This document shows, one piece after another, positions 6,773-17,329 of a stretch of 64,000 bases of DNA. Position numbers and translations under genes: made by a program. The DNA comes from Kitasatospora sp. NBC_00240 (GTDB lineage Bacteria > Actinomycetota > Actinomycetes > Streptomycetales > Streptomycetaceae): assembly GCF_026342405.1 (NCBI RefSeq), contig NZ_JAPEMU010000001.1, positions 558,001 through 622,000 of the forward strand, written 5' to 3'. The notes below the pieces were generated by a model that saw only the letters and a program-made list of their open reading frames with translations, was not told the DNA's origin and made no database searches. The stretch's first letter is position 1. The number at the start of each line of letters is the position of its first letter.

Positions 6773-9292
6773 TCAGGGTGCTGCTGCTCGGCGAAGACCG
6801 AACACGAAGGTGGTACCGCCGCCGGGGGTGTCCTCGACGGTGAGTTCGCCGTTCATCGCCTCGGTGAAGCCCTTGGCGACCGCAAGGCCGAGTCCGAGGC
6901 CTGCGGGCAGCCGGCGGTCCCGGCCGGTGCCGTGGTGGAACGGCTCGAAGAGCCTGTCCCGCTCATCGGCGGCGATCCCGGGCCCGCGGTCGACGACCCG
7001 CAGATGAACCCGGTCGGCCACCGCGCCGGCGTCCACCCGCACCGGAGTGCCCGGCGGCGACCAGGTCCGCGCGTTCGCAAGCACGTTGGCGAGCGCCCGC
7101 TCCAACAGCCCCGCATCCGCCTCGACCTCGGGAAGGTCCTCGGCGACGTCGATCTCGACCGGGGAACCCACGCCTGCCAGGCCGGCCAGCGCTACGCGAA
7201 GGACCTCGCCGAGATCGGTCGGTCCGAGCGTCACAGGAACCTTCCCGGCCTGAAGGCGGCTGAGGTCGAGCAGGATGGCGATCAGATGCGCCAGCCTGTC
7301 CGACTCGGTGTCGATGACGTCGCAGCACCGGTGGACAGCATCCGGCCGCCGGTCGATCCCGGGCGACAACAGACTGGCGGCCGAGACCTTGATCGCGGCC
7401 AGCGGTGCTCGCAGATCGTGCGCGACTGCTTCCAGCAGGGTGGTGTGCAGTGCGTCGGTGTGTGCCAGGGCCGAGGCGGTCGCGGCCGCCTCGGTGAGGC
7501 GCTCGCGCTCCTGCGCGAGCCGCAGTTGCGTGACGAACGGGCCGAGCAGCCGGGTGTTCTCCTGGGTGAGCGACGGGCCGGACAGGACGAGTACGGCGCC
7601 CTGGTCGAGGTCGGCGGCGAACGGTGCGTCCTCGGGCCGTTCGGGCGGCGGGGCGCCGGAGGACGCCGCGACCCGCCAGGCGTTCCCTTCGGGGACCAGG
7701 ATTCCCGCCGCTTCCAGAGCGAAGGTCCGCCGTAGTTCCACCAGCAGCCGCGGCAGGGCCCGCGCACCCGTACGGACGGTCTCCCCGGCGAGGCGGGCGA
7801 GCGCCTGCGCCTCAGCCCGGGCCCGGGCGGCCTGCACGGAACGACGGGCCAACCCGTCGATCAGGTGGCTGATGATCCCGGCAACGGCCAGGAACACCAC
7901 CAGTGCCGCGGTGTCCGCCGAGCGCTCGACAGTGAGGCTGTACCAGGGGGAGGTGAAGAAGTAGTCGGCCGACAGGGCCGCTACCAGGGTCGTTACGGCT
8001 GCCGGGGCAAGGCCGCCGAGACGGGCGACTCCCGCGACCACGAGCAGCAGGCACAGCAGCGCGCCGGACAGGCCGAGCGAGCCGCGCAGCGGCGACAGCA
8101 GCACCGCGAGCGCGAGGGCACCCGCCGGCCCGAGCAGCCAGGCCGACCAGAGCCTGCGCCGCGCGACGACCACGGGTCGGCGACTTCTCGGCGACTTCGG
8201 AAGCTCCAGCATCCCGGGGCCCGGTGGTGGCAGCACCCGGACGTCGATCGGGCCGGCCATGCGGATCGCCCGGTTGATCACAGAACCGCTGACCAGCTCG
8301 CGCAGCCGTGAGCGGCCGGTCGGGCCGAGCAGGATCTGGGTGGCGCTCTCGGTCCGCGCGAAGTCCACCAGGGCTCGGGCGATGTCCGTGCCGTCGACCT
8401 CGACATAGCTGGCGTGCAGTTCCCGCAGGAGGCGGCGCTGCCCCTCCAGTGCGGACGGCTCGGACCGCACGGTGCCGTCGTCGATCCGCACGTGGACCCC
8501 GATGAGGTCACCGTGGACCCGTCTGGCCGTCCGCGCGCCCCGCCGGATCAGGTGCTCGCCCTGCGGGGCGCCGTTCAGCGCGACGACGATCCGCTCCTTC
8601 GTCTCCCATGGTGCCTTGATGCCGTGCCGGGCCCGGTAGTCGGCGAGCTCCTCCTCGACCCGGTCGGCCAGCCACAGCAGCGCCAGCTCCCGCAGCGCGC
8701 CCAGGTTCCCGGCCCGGAAGTAGTTGTCCAACGCGATGTCGATCTTGTCGGGCCCGTAGACGTGCCCCTCGGCCAGCCGCCGCCGAAGAGCCTCCGGGCT
8801 GAGGTCCACCAGCTCGATCCGGTCCGCGCCACGCACCACAGCGTCCGGGATCTGCTCGTGCTGGACGACCCCGGTGATCTGCTCGACCACGTCGTTGAGG
8901 CTCTCCAGGTGCTGGATGTTCAACGTCGTGGACACGTCGATGCCGGCGCTCAACAGCTCCTGCACATCCTGCCAGCGCTTGGAGTTGCGCCGGCCCGGCG
9001 CATTGCTGTGCGCCAGCTCGTCCACCAGGGCCAGCCCCGGGCGACGCGCGAGCACCGCCTCCACGTCCAGCTCGGTCAGCTCCACTCCGCGGTAGCGGAC
9101 CGCACTCCGCGCGACGAACGGCAGGTCGCCCAACTGCTCCTCGGTACCCCGGCGCCCGTACGTCTCCACCAGGCCGACGACCACATCCAGCCCGCCCTGG
9201 CGAAGCCGCCGCCCCTCGGCAAGCATCGCGTACGTCTTCCCCACGCCCGGGGCCGCGCCCAGGTACACCCGTAGCTTCCCGACTCTGCTCAC
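6773..9292 (-). CDS. kdpD: Sensor histidine kinase KdpD
   Basis: 839 residues with the full KdpD architecture: an N-terminal KdpD domain with Walker A (GAAPGVGKTYAML) and LVDELAHSNAPG, a Usp-like domain (~240-360), membrane helices (~385-480), a GAF-like region, HisKA with AVAHDLRAPLAAIK (phospho-His near residue 625), and an ATPase domain with NVLANA, DRGPGIA and GLGLGLAVAKGF. It senses K+ limitation or turgor and phosphorylates KdpE. The GTG at 9292 follows GGAGG at 5 nt; an in-frame GTG at 9304 is less likely. No kdpE is adjacent, so its partner lies outside the window. Confidence 0.95.
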   Translation of the reverse strand: MSRVGKLRVYLGAAPGVGKTYAMLAEGRRLRQGGLDVVVGLVETYGRRGTEEQLGDLPFVARSAVRYRGVELTELDVEAVLARRPGLALVDELAHSNAPGRRNSKRWQDVQELLSAGIDVSTTLNIQHLESLNDVVEQITGVVQHEQIPDAVVRGADRIELVDLSPEALRRRLAEGHVYGPDKIDIALDNYFRAGNLGALRELALLWLADRVEEELADYRARHGIKAPWETKERIVVALNGAPQGEHLIRRGARTARRVHGDLIGVHVRIDDGTVRSEPSALEGQRRLLRELHASYVEVDGTDIARALVDFARTESATQILLGPTGRSRLRELVSGSVINRAIRMAGPIDVRVLPPPGPGMLELPKSPRSRRPVVVARRRLWSAWLLGPAGALALAVLLSPLRGSLGLSGALLCLLLVVAGVARLGGLAPAAVTTLVAALSADYFFTSPWYSLTVERSADTAALVVFLAVAGIISHLIDGLARRSVQAARARAEAQALARLAGETVRTGARALPRLLVELRRTFALEAAGILVPEGNAWRVAASSGAPPPERPEDAPFAADLDQGAVLVLSGPSLTQENTRLLGPFVTQLRLAQERERLTEAAATASALAHTDALHTTLLEAVAHDLRAPLAAIKVSAASLLSPGIDRRPDAVHRCCDVIDTESDRLAHLIAILLDLSRLQAGKVPVTLGPTDLGEVLRVALAGLAGVGSPVEIDVAEDLPEVEADAGLLERALANVLANARTWSPPGTPVRVDAGAVADRVHLRVVDRGPGIAADERDRLFEPFHHGTGRDRRLPAGLGLGLAVAKGFTEAMNGELTVEDTPGGGTTFVFGLRRAAAP

Positions 9293-9361
9293 CGGGGCCT
9301 CCACTTCGACGCCTCGGCCGGTCCTACGGCGCCTGTCTCCATCGTCGCGCCGACCGGCCGG

Positions 9362-11329
<1,968 letters not shown>

Positions 11330-11527
11330 CCTGCACTCCCGTCGGCCGCCACAAATCCCCCGGCCGCCAGGCGAGCGGCGTCGCCAGGCTATGCGAGCCG
11401 GCCTCCCCACCCCCGCAGGACGCCGACCGGCGCACACACCGTCACCCCAACAGCGGCTGCCCCGCACCACCGGCCGAGGCTGGCATTGAGGACCGGACCG
11501 GCCGGCAGACGGGCGGGCGGACACCTG

Positions 11528-12080
11528 CTCCCGGGGTTCCTCTACCTGTTCATGGGATCGGAGCTCGCCGACATCGTCGCGGTCGGCCCCGTTCGTCGAG
11601 GCTTTCGCGTTCCTGATCGTCATCCCGCTCGCCCTCGCCTGGGCCCTGCAGGCATGGGCCGCCCGCCGGACGGCCGGACGGAAGGTCTCGGACGCGGCGA
11701 CCACCACGATGGCCCGCTGATGGCCACGACCCTGCTGACCGTGGTGGCCGCCCAGGTGCCCGAGCTCGGGGACAGCCGGGGCGACGTCGTCGGCGTCGTC
11801 CCGTTCTACGTGCTGTTCCTCGTCGTGATGGCGTTCGCCGGCAAGGCCGTGGCCCGGCCGCTCCGCCTCGACACGGCTGCCGGGCGGGCGATCGTGTTCA
11901 CCGGCGCGACCCGCAACTCGCCGGTCGTCCTGCCACTCGCGCCGGCGCTGCCCGGCGAGCCGGCGATCGGCTCGGTCGTCGTGGTCACCCAGACCCTGGT
12001 CGAGGTCCTCGGCATGCTCGCCTGCGTCCGCCTCGTAGCGCACCTGGTGCCCGCCGACGCCCCGGCGCCCATGACCGCCA
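11528..12080 (+). pseudogene. Decayed Acr3-type arsenite efflux permease (C-terminal half)
   Basis: Three segments in two frames resemble the C-terminal half of Acr3/bile-acid:Na+ symporter arsenite pumps: [17 protein letters not shown] (frame A, from ~11531), [20 protein letters not shown] (frame shifted by +1, from 11589 to ~11711), then frame A again with [55 protein letters not shown] and [20 protein letters not shown]. The N-terminal half (~150 residues) is absent and I find no start. Two frameshifts plus truncation make it non-functional. It lies 3.4 kb from the arsenic island and may be a remnant of its original pump. Confidence 0.8.
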
Positions 12081-12202
12081 CTGACGACGCGCCGGGCCCC
12101 GTCCAGCCTGCCACTGGGCAGCTTCGCGGTGTGCTCCGGGCAGGCCGCACCATCATGAGCCGCGTCCGGACGTGGTGGGAGCGGCGGGCCGGGGGCCAAC
12201 CG

Positions 12203-12224
12203 TCAAATGCCCGTCAAGAAAGCA
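12203..12224 (+). promoter_or_regulatory. 11-bp direct repeat upstream of the WXG cassette
   Basis: TCAAATGCCCG (12203-12213) followed directly by TCAAGAAAGCA (12214-12224), about 85 nt upstream of the GTG at 12309. A -10-like TAGGGT lies between them. The second unit closely resembles those at 5548 (TCAAAGAAGCG) and upstream of kdpB, which suggests shared control. Confidence 0.4.
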
Positions 12225-12308
12225 CTCGGAACCGCCCCGGACGGTCCGTGCGTCGATCTCCCGTCGGTAGGGTTCCGACCGGGATCCGACGTACGGGGGA
12301 GTACTTCA

Positions 12309-12617
12309 GTGGGACAGACCTTCAAGGTGGAGGCGGACGAGCTCGGGCAGCTCTCCAAGGAGTTGGGCGAGGCGACGCAGAGCATGGGAGGGGCCGTGCA
12401 CGCGTTGGAGCAGACCAATCCCAAGGTCACCGGTGAAGCCGGGCCGGACATGGCCTGCGAGGGGTTCGGACACGACTGGTCGTACGGGCTGAAGCAGCTG
12501 ACCGAGGCTCTGCAGGCCATCGGCAAGGGCCTGGACGCCACCGCGCGCGGCTACCGGCGCACCGACGACGTGATCCGCCGAACCATGTCCGGCCAGGTCG
12601 CGCAGGCCGCCTCGTGA
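12309..12617 (+). CDS. WXG100/ESX-type helical protein (putative type VII substrate)
   Basis: 102 residues from a GTG at 12309 after GGGGGAG. All-helical, with heptad hydrophobics and a central loop around HDWSYGL; the region WSYGLKQLTEALQAI plus ARGYRRTDDVIRR resembles the EspC/type VII target family (PF10824-like). Such proteins form helical hairpins that are exported by, or pair with partners of, ESX systems. Its TGA overlaps the GTG of the next gene (GTGA at 12614). No EccC/EccD secretion gene is in the window. Confidence 0.75.
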   Translation: MGQTFKVEADELGQLSKELGEATQSMGGAVHALEQTNPKVTGEAGPDMACEGFGHDWSYGLKQLTEALQAIGKGLDATARGYRRTDDVIRRTMSGQVAQAAS

Positions 12618-13831
12618 GCGGGTCGTTCGGCGGGTACCCGTGGGGCAGCCCGGACCGGGACGGCTTCGAGGCCCTCGGCTTCGATCCGGCGCCCGGCAGC
12701 CTGCCCGGCATCGAGAGCATGGTGCGCGACCTCCAGCGGGCCGCCAAGGAACTGCAGGACGCGCACACCAGCGTGCTGCGGGCCTCGAACAACGGTCAGG
12801 CCTGGCAGGGCGAGGCGGCCGACGCGTTCTCGGCCCGGATCGCCAAGCTGCCGCAGCAACTCGCCACCGCCCAGGACTCCTTCACCTCGGCCTACCGCAC
12901 GATGGACAGCTGGCACGGCCGGCTGGCCGACCTCCAACGCCGGGCGGACGAGGAGGAGCGGCAGGCGAAGGACGCCCGCGGCCGCCGGGACCGCGCCGCC
13001 GGGAATCCCGACCTCAAGCTGGCCGGCCTGTCCTTCGGCGACGACCAGCAGTTGGCCGACGCCGAGGCCCGCTACAAGGCCGCCAACGCCGAACTGGCCA
13101 CCGCCGACGCCGAACTGTCGGCGATCGTCGCCCAGGCGAAGCACCTGCGCGGGGATCACGACAGGCTCGCTCAGGAGGCGGCCGCCGCCATCGCCCGGGC
13201 CGCCTCCCGGGCGCCGGACGGGCCGGGCTGGTTCGCCAAGCTGGTCGACGGCATCGAGGGCTTCGTCGCGGCCAACCTCGAACTGGCCGACGCCGCCCTG
13301 AAATGGGTCCAGGACCACGCCAACGCCATCGCCGCCATCGGCGACCTGCTGAGCAACGCCAGTACGGCGGTCGGCCTGGCCGGGCTGGCGCTGCACTGCA
13401 TACCGACACCGTGGACGGAGGCCGCAGCCGTCGCCCTCGACGGGGTGTCGGTGGGCCTGGCGGGCGGTGCGCTCGCCGCGCACGGCGTCGCCGCGCTCGC
13501 GGGCGCCGACGTTCCGCCGATGAGCTTCGCCACCGACATCATGGGCACCGTCCCGGTGGTCGGCTCGCCGGGCAAGCTGGGCAAGGCGGGGGCCGCCCTG
13601 GCCAAGGCCGGTGACGAGGCCAACGTGGTCGGAGCCGCGGGGACCTCACTGTCGGTCACCGGCTGGCTGATGGACTCCTCCGGTCTGAAGGTGTTCCTCC
13701 CCCGCAACGACCGGCAGTCCATCGAGACGGCCACCGGCGGTTCGCTGCTGGTGGGCATCGAGAACTCCTGGCACGACGGGTACGAGAAGGACCGGGCAGC
13801 CAGGCGGGAGAAGGCCGGGGCCGCCAGGTGA
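12614..13831 (+). CDS. WXG-domain protein with hydrophobic core (LXG/polymorphic-type)
   Basis: 405 residues. Residues ~30-110 form a WXG100-like hairpin (a helix, then NNGQAWQGEAADAFSARIA, then a second helix), followed by a coiled-coil region (~110-190) and a glycine/alanine-rich hydrophobic region (~225-320) that looks membrane-active or pore-like. The last ~80 residues carry no toxin fold I recognise, so the effector domain is absent, very short or novel. It is coupled to both neighbours by GTGA overlaps. Confidence 0.75.
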   Translation: MSGSFGGYPWGSPDRDGFEALGFDPAPGSLPGIESMVRDLQRAAKELQDAHTSVLRASNNGQAWQGEAADAFSARIAKLPQQLATAQDSFTSAYRTMDSWHGRLADLQRRADEEERQAKDARGRRDRAAGNPDLKLAGLSFGDDQQLADAEARYKAANAELATADAELSAIVAQAKHLRGDHDRLAQEAAAAIARAASRAPDGPGWFAKLVDGIEGFVAANLELADAALKWVQDHANAIAAIGDLLSNASTAVGLAGLALHCIPTPWTEAAAVALDGVSVGLAGGALAAHGVAALAGADVPPMSFATDIMGTVPVVGSPGKLGKAGAALAKAGDEANVVGAAGTSLSVTGWLMDSSGLKVFLPRNDRQSIETATGGSLLVGIENSWHDGYEKDRAARREKAGAAR

Positions 13832-14508
13832 ACATGCTGCGCCCGGAGCAGATCGCCGCCGCCCTGGACGGCCGTCCGCGGGTGGAACTGTCCGGGGTTC
13901 CCACACGGCAGGATCTCGGCCACGAGCTCTGGGTGGCCCGCCTGTACGGGTACCGCTTCGAGTCGTACCGTCCGTCCGCACCGCGCAGCGGCGTCCCGCC
14001 GGTGCTGACCCTGGTGCTGGACCAGGACCCGCTGGCCCGGCGGCGGGCGGCCTGGATGCGCGCCCCTGATCTGCGGCCGGGGGCCGACAGTCCGGTCGAG
14101 TGGGCCTGGTTGACAGCCGGCCAGTGGCTGCCGAACCTCTGGACCCCGCCGGGCTGGCCGCCCGGGGCGTACCCCGTACCGCCCACCCCCGAGCAACTGC
14201 CCGGCGCCCCGGCCGACGTGGTGTCGGACCGGCTCTCACCGTACCCGCTGGTGGCACTGAGCCTGGTGCTCGGGATCTTCTCGGGCACCGCGGCGAGCCA
14301 GGAGTCCTCGGTGCTCGCCGCGGTGCTGGGCGCACTCGCGGTGGCCGCCGCGCTCGGGGCCTGGCAGGTGGCCCGGATGCGGGAGCGGGCACTGCGACGC
14401 TCCTTCGGACGTCCGGCGCCGGCCCGCCCGCCCGGTGGCACGCAGCCCCCGCCGCCACCACCGACCCTGCGTGCCCAGGGCGGCGACCAGGGCGGCGACC
14501 AGTCGTAA
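13828..14508 (+). CDS. Two-helix membrane protein of the WXG cassette
   Basis: 226 residues from a GTG overlapping the upstream TGA. The N-terminal ~140 residues are soluble (ELWVARLYGYRFESYRPSA; several Trp/Pro-rich stretches). Two membrane helices follow at ~143-165 (YPLVALSLVLGIFSG) and ~169-186, then a basic and Pro-rich tail. No family recognised. The strict coupling suggests a specific partner, for example an immunity or tethering protein for the upstream WXG-domain protein (inference). Confidence 0.65.
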   Translation: MNMLRPEQIAAALDGRPRVELSGVPTRQDLGHELWVARLYGYRFESYRPSAPRSGVPPVLTLVLDQDPLARRRAAWMRAPDLRPGADSPVEWAWLTAGQWLPNLWTPPGWPPGAYPVPPTPEQLPGAPADVVSDRLSPYPLVALSLVLGIFSGTAASQESSVLAAVLGALAVAAALGAWQVARMRERALRRSFGRPAPARPPGGTQPPPPPPTLRAQGGDQGGDQS

Positions 14509-14528
14509 GATCCCGAAGGGAAACAGCG

Positions 14529-15278
14529 TTGAGCACCGCGACCGAGGCAGCCGGCGAGCCCGGCGTCGAATTCGAGGTACCGCCGGACTTCGTCCCGTTC
14601 GAGCAGGTGACGGACGCCGACGCGGCGGCCGCCGTGGTCCTGGCGCGGCTCGGAACGTCCGCCGCCGGCCTCGGCGCGGACCACCTGCAAGCGCTCGCCG
14701 AGCTGTACCTGGACGGCTCGGCCGCCCTGGAGGCGGCCGGCACCATCTGGTCCGGCACCGCCTTCGGCAGCATCGACGGCGCCCCGTCGACGGCCGTACT
14801 GACCGTCGCCGGCGTCGACACCGGCGCGGCGGACCGGCGGACGGCGGCGGCCGGCCTGCTCTCGGTGCTGACCACCGAGGGCGAGGCGGCAGGCGCCGAG
14901 GTACGCGAATTCACCGCCCCGGCCGGCCCGGTGGTCGTCACCGTACGGACCACGCCCGGCTGGGAGGTACCGGCCGACGGAGGCAGGACGGCGCGAATCC
15001 CGCTGCTCCGCGCACAGGGACACCTCCCGCTGCCGGGGCCCGGCGGCGGCGTGCTGGTCGTCGACCTCACCACCCCGGACCTCGCCCACTGGCAGGACGT
15101 GTACGCGCCGCTGTTCACACGGGTGCTGCGCAGCATCGACTTCCCGCTGGAACGGGCGCAGGCCGACGCCCCGCCGGCTCCGACACCGGCACCGGCCGGT
15201 GAACAGGCGCCGGACCCGTTCGGCACGGCACTGACCGGGCACCCCGCACCGTTCAGGACCGGCCCCGTGCGGCCGTAG
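14529..15278 (+). CDS. Hypothetical protein of the WXG cassette
   Basis: 249 residues from a TTG at 14529 preceded by GAAGGGA, 20 nt after the membrane-protein gene. An alpha/beta protein beginning VEFEVPPDFVPFE, with a middle region rich in small residues and a conserved-looking VLVVDLTTPDLAHWQDVYAP. The tail (~215-249) is Pro/Ala-rich. No membrane segment or catalytic motif is visible. Probably the last gene of the cassette starting at 12309; 168 nt without a convincing gene separate it from arsC. Confidence 0.6.
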   Translation: MSTATEAAGEPGVEFEVPPDFVPFEQVTDADAAAAVVLARLGTSAAGLGADHLQALAELYLDGSAALEAAGTIWSGTAFGSIDGAPSTAVLTVAGVDTGAADRRTAAAGLLSVLTTEGEAAGAEVREFTAPAGPVVVTVRTTPGWEVPADGGRTARIPLLRAQGHLPLPGPGGGVLVVDLTTPDLAHWQDVYAPLFTRVLRSIDFPLERAQADAPPAPTPAPAGEQAPDPFGTALTGHPAPFRTGPVRP

Positions 15279-15446
15279 GACAGGAAGGGCGCGACGGCCC
15301 GCCGGCGATGCCCGACGGTCATCAGCACGGCGCTGGACATGATGGAGCGAAGCTCGCGGAGTCCGTTCCCGGGCAGTCACCCCGGAGCCGGCGGCGAACC
15401 CGCTGTTCCGGGCGAAGGCGCTCTTCGGTGTGCCCACTGCTGGGCG

Positions 15447-15869
15447 TCAGCTCTCCTGCGGCCCGGCGTCGATCTCGGCGATCAGGCCCTCGATGAGGCG
15501 CTTGATCTCGTCGCGGATGGGGCGGACCGCCTCGACACCCTGGCCGGCCGGGTCGTCGAGCTTCCAGTCCAGGTACTTCTTGCCGGGGAAGTACGGGCAG
15601 GCGTCGCCGCAGCCCATGGTGATGACGTAGTCGGAGGCCTGGACCGCGTCGGCGGTCAGCACCTTGGGCTTCCGGTCGGAGATGTCGATGCCGAGCTCGG
15701 CCATCGCGGCGACCGCCGACGGGTTGATCCGGTCTCCGGGCACGGAGCCGGCGGAGCGGACCTCGATGCGGTCGCCCGCGAGGTGGCGCAGGAAGCCGGC
15801 CGCCATCTGGGAGCGGCCCGCGTTGTGGATGCAGACGAACAGCACGGACGCGGAGGCGGTGGTGGGCAT
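15447..15869 (-). CDS. arsC: Arsenate reductase (LMW-phosphatase fold ArsC)
   Basis: 140 residues. The P-loop CIHNAGRSQ supplies the nucleophilic Cys13; the resolving-cysteine segment is TMGCGDACPYF (Cys87, Cys91), and DW at ~101 gives the general acid. The enzyme reduces arsenate to arsenite in the cytoplasm using thioredoxin, or in actinomycetes often mycothiol/mycoredoxin. It is divergent from the arsR at 15974 with 104 nt between. ATG at 15869. Confidence 0.93.
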   Translation of the reverse strand: MPTTASASVLFVCIHNAGRSQMAAGFLRHLAGDRIEVRSAGSVPGDRINPSAVAAMAELGIDISDRKPKVLTADAVQASDYVITMGCGDACPYFPGKKYLDWKLDDPAGQGVEAVRPIRDEIKRLIEGLIAEIDAGPQES

Positions 15870-15935
15870 GGCTCTTCCTTCGTCGAGACCCGCGGCGGGG
15901 TGCGGTGCGTCTGCGGCCCGGGCGGGGCCGTGCGG

Positions 15936-15974
15936 CTTGGGATTTCCCCCGGCGAGCGCTAACGTATCAGCCCA
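15936..15974 (+). promoter_or_regulatory. Candidate leaderless promoter of arsR
   Basis: CTTGGG (15936-15941), an 18-bp spacer, then TAACGT (15960-15965), which puts transcription start at or next to the ATG at 15974. No Shine-Dalgarno precedes that ATG, so the mRNA is probably leaderless. Half-sites ATCA and TGAT flank the start codon (15966-15981) and could be an ArsR operator. Confidence 0.4.
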
Positions 15975-16285
15975 TGGTGATGTCAGTCGACAGTGACGTG
16001 ATGAAGGCCCTGGCCGACCCGTTGAGGATCCGGATCCTCACGCTGCTCGCCGAGGAGGCACTGTGCACGACCCACCTCGTCGAGGAGACCGGCGCCCGGC
16101 AGACGAACCTGTCGAACCACCTCAGGATCCTCCGGGACGCCGGACTGGTCGACACCGAGCCGTGCGGTCGATTCACCTACTACTCGCTCCGCCCCGACGC
16201 CCTTGAGGCCGTGGCGGCGGAGTTCGCCGGGCTGGCCGCCACCGCCCGTGAGGCCGCCGCGAACCGTCGCAAGCGGTCCTGCTGA
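15974..16285 (+). CDS. ArsR-family repressor (first of three)
   Basis: 103 residues with a classic ArsR winged helix: KALADPLRIRILTLLAEEAL, the recognition helix QTNLSNHLRILRDAGLV and the wing GRFTYYSL. Cysteines at 31, 64 and 103 could bind As(III); the canonical CxC pair is not present, and only Cys31 lies near the usual metal-site helix. It probably represses itself, the aquaporin gene downstream and the divergent arsC. Confidence 0.88.
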   Translation: MVMSVDSDVMKALADPLRIRILTLLAEEALCTTHLVEETGARQTNLSNHLRILRDAGLVDTEPCGRFTYYSLRPDALEAVAAEFAGLAATAREAAANRRKRSC

Positions 16286-16335
16286 ACCACCCACCCCCGC
16301 CCGGCGGCCAGCCCGCCCCGTCCGAGGAGAACCCG

Positions 16336-17124
16336 TTGAGCGCCATGGAGGCCGGACCCGACATCGCGGACCCGTTCACGGTCGAACCTCCCCCGACCTC
16401 CGGCCGGGGGCGCCCCCACGCCGTCCCGCTCGCCAACCGCGTCGTGGCCGAGCTGGTCGGCAGCGCGGCGCTGGTCGCCGTCGTGGTCGGCTCCGGCATC
16501 CAGGCCACCGAGCTCAGCGAGGACGTCGGCCTGCAACTGCTCGCCAACTCCCTGGCCACCGTCTTCGGCCTCGGCGTGCTGATCCTGCTGCTCGGCCCCG
16601 TCTCCGGCGCGCACTTCAATCCGGTCGTCACGCTGGCCGAGTGGTGGACCGGCCGCAAGGCCCCCGAGGGGCTCGGCCCGCGCGAGGTCGCCGCCTACAT
16701 CCCGGCACAGATCGTCGGTGCGATCGCCGGGGCGATCCTGGCCGACGCGATGTTCGGCAAGGCGCTGGTGCAGTGGTCCACGCACGACCGGTCCGCCGGG
16801 CACCTGCTGCTCGGCGAGGTCGTCGCCACGGCGGGCCTGGTCCTGCTGATCTTCGGACTGGCGAAGACCGACCACCTGCGGTTCGCGCCGGTCGCGGTCG
16901 CCTCCTACATCGGCGCCGCGTACTGGTTCACGTCGTCCACCTCCTTCGCCAACCCGGCCGTCACCATCGGGCGCGCGTTCACCGACACCTTCGCGGGCAT
17001 CGCCCCGAGCTCCGTACCGGGCTTCATCGGCCTGCAGTTGGTCGGCGGCGTCGTGGGCCTCACCCTGGTGGCACTGGTCTTCGACCACCGTCGGCGCACC
17101 TCGGCCGCGGCCGGTTCGAAGTGA
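16336..17124 (+). CDS. MIP-family aquaglyceroporin (AqpS-like, arsenite channel)
   Basis: 262 residues, six membrane helices and the two half-helix signatures: HFNPVVT (NPV at Asn95 instead of NPA) and SFANPAVTIGRAF (NPA at Asn206). In ars operons such channels let As(OH)3 made by ArsC leave the cell down its gradient. The TTG at 16336 is preceded by GAGGAG at 7 nt; an in-frame ATG at 16345 is the alternative. It follows arsR by 50 nt and overlaps the next fragment through GTGA at 17121. Confidence 0.9.
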   Translation: MSAMEAGPDIADPFTVEPPPTSGRGRPHAVPLANRVVAELVGSAALVAVVVGSGIQATELSEDVGLQLLANSLATVFGLGVLILLLGPVSGAHFNPVVTLAEWWTGRKAPEGLGPREVAAYIPAQIVGAIAGAILADAMFGKALVQWSTHDRSAGHLLLGEVVATAGLVLLIFGLAKTDHLRFAPVAVASYIGAAYWFTSSTSFANPAVTIGRAFTDTFAGIAPSSVPGFIGLQLVGGVVGLTLVALVFDHRRRTSAAAGSK

Positions 17125-17318
17125 GCGAGGCCCGGCGCACCCAGGTCCTCGTCGCCGGCAGCGGGCAGGCCGGCCGCGCCGTCGGCCACCACCTGCGGCG
17201 CGCCGGGCTCGACTTCACGATCCTGGACGCCGCCACCGAGCGCTCCCGCCCCCGGCCGACCAGGCGGGCGCGGTACCGGCACGACGGCGGCAGCGGCAGC
17301 AGCGACAGCGACAGCTGA
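17121..17318 (+). pseudogene. Truncated FAD-monooxygenase N-terminus (ArsO-like remnant)
   Basis: 65 codons starting with a GTG that overlaps the aquaporin stop. Residues ~8-37 form a complete Rossmann FAD-binding unit (LVAGSGQAGRAVGHHLRRAG, then DFTILDA) like that of ArsO/CzcO flavoproteins. The frame then turns into an Arg/Asp/Ser low-complexity tail and stops, so ~300 residues are missing. It is best read as the 5' stump of an ArsO-type gene deleted at its 3' end. Confidence 0.75.
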
Positions 17319-17329
17319 TCGTCTCCCGC

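Noticed and set aside
15308..15446. Short plus-strand frames between the WXG cassette and arsC
   Set aside because: No Shine-Dalgarno and no recognisable protein character; they run into the arsC antisense.
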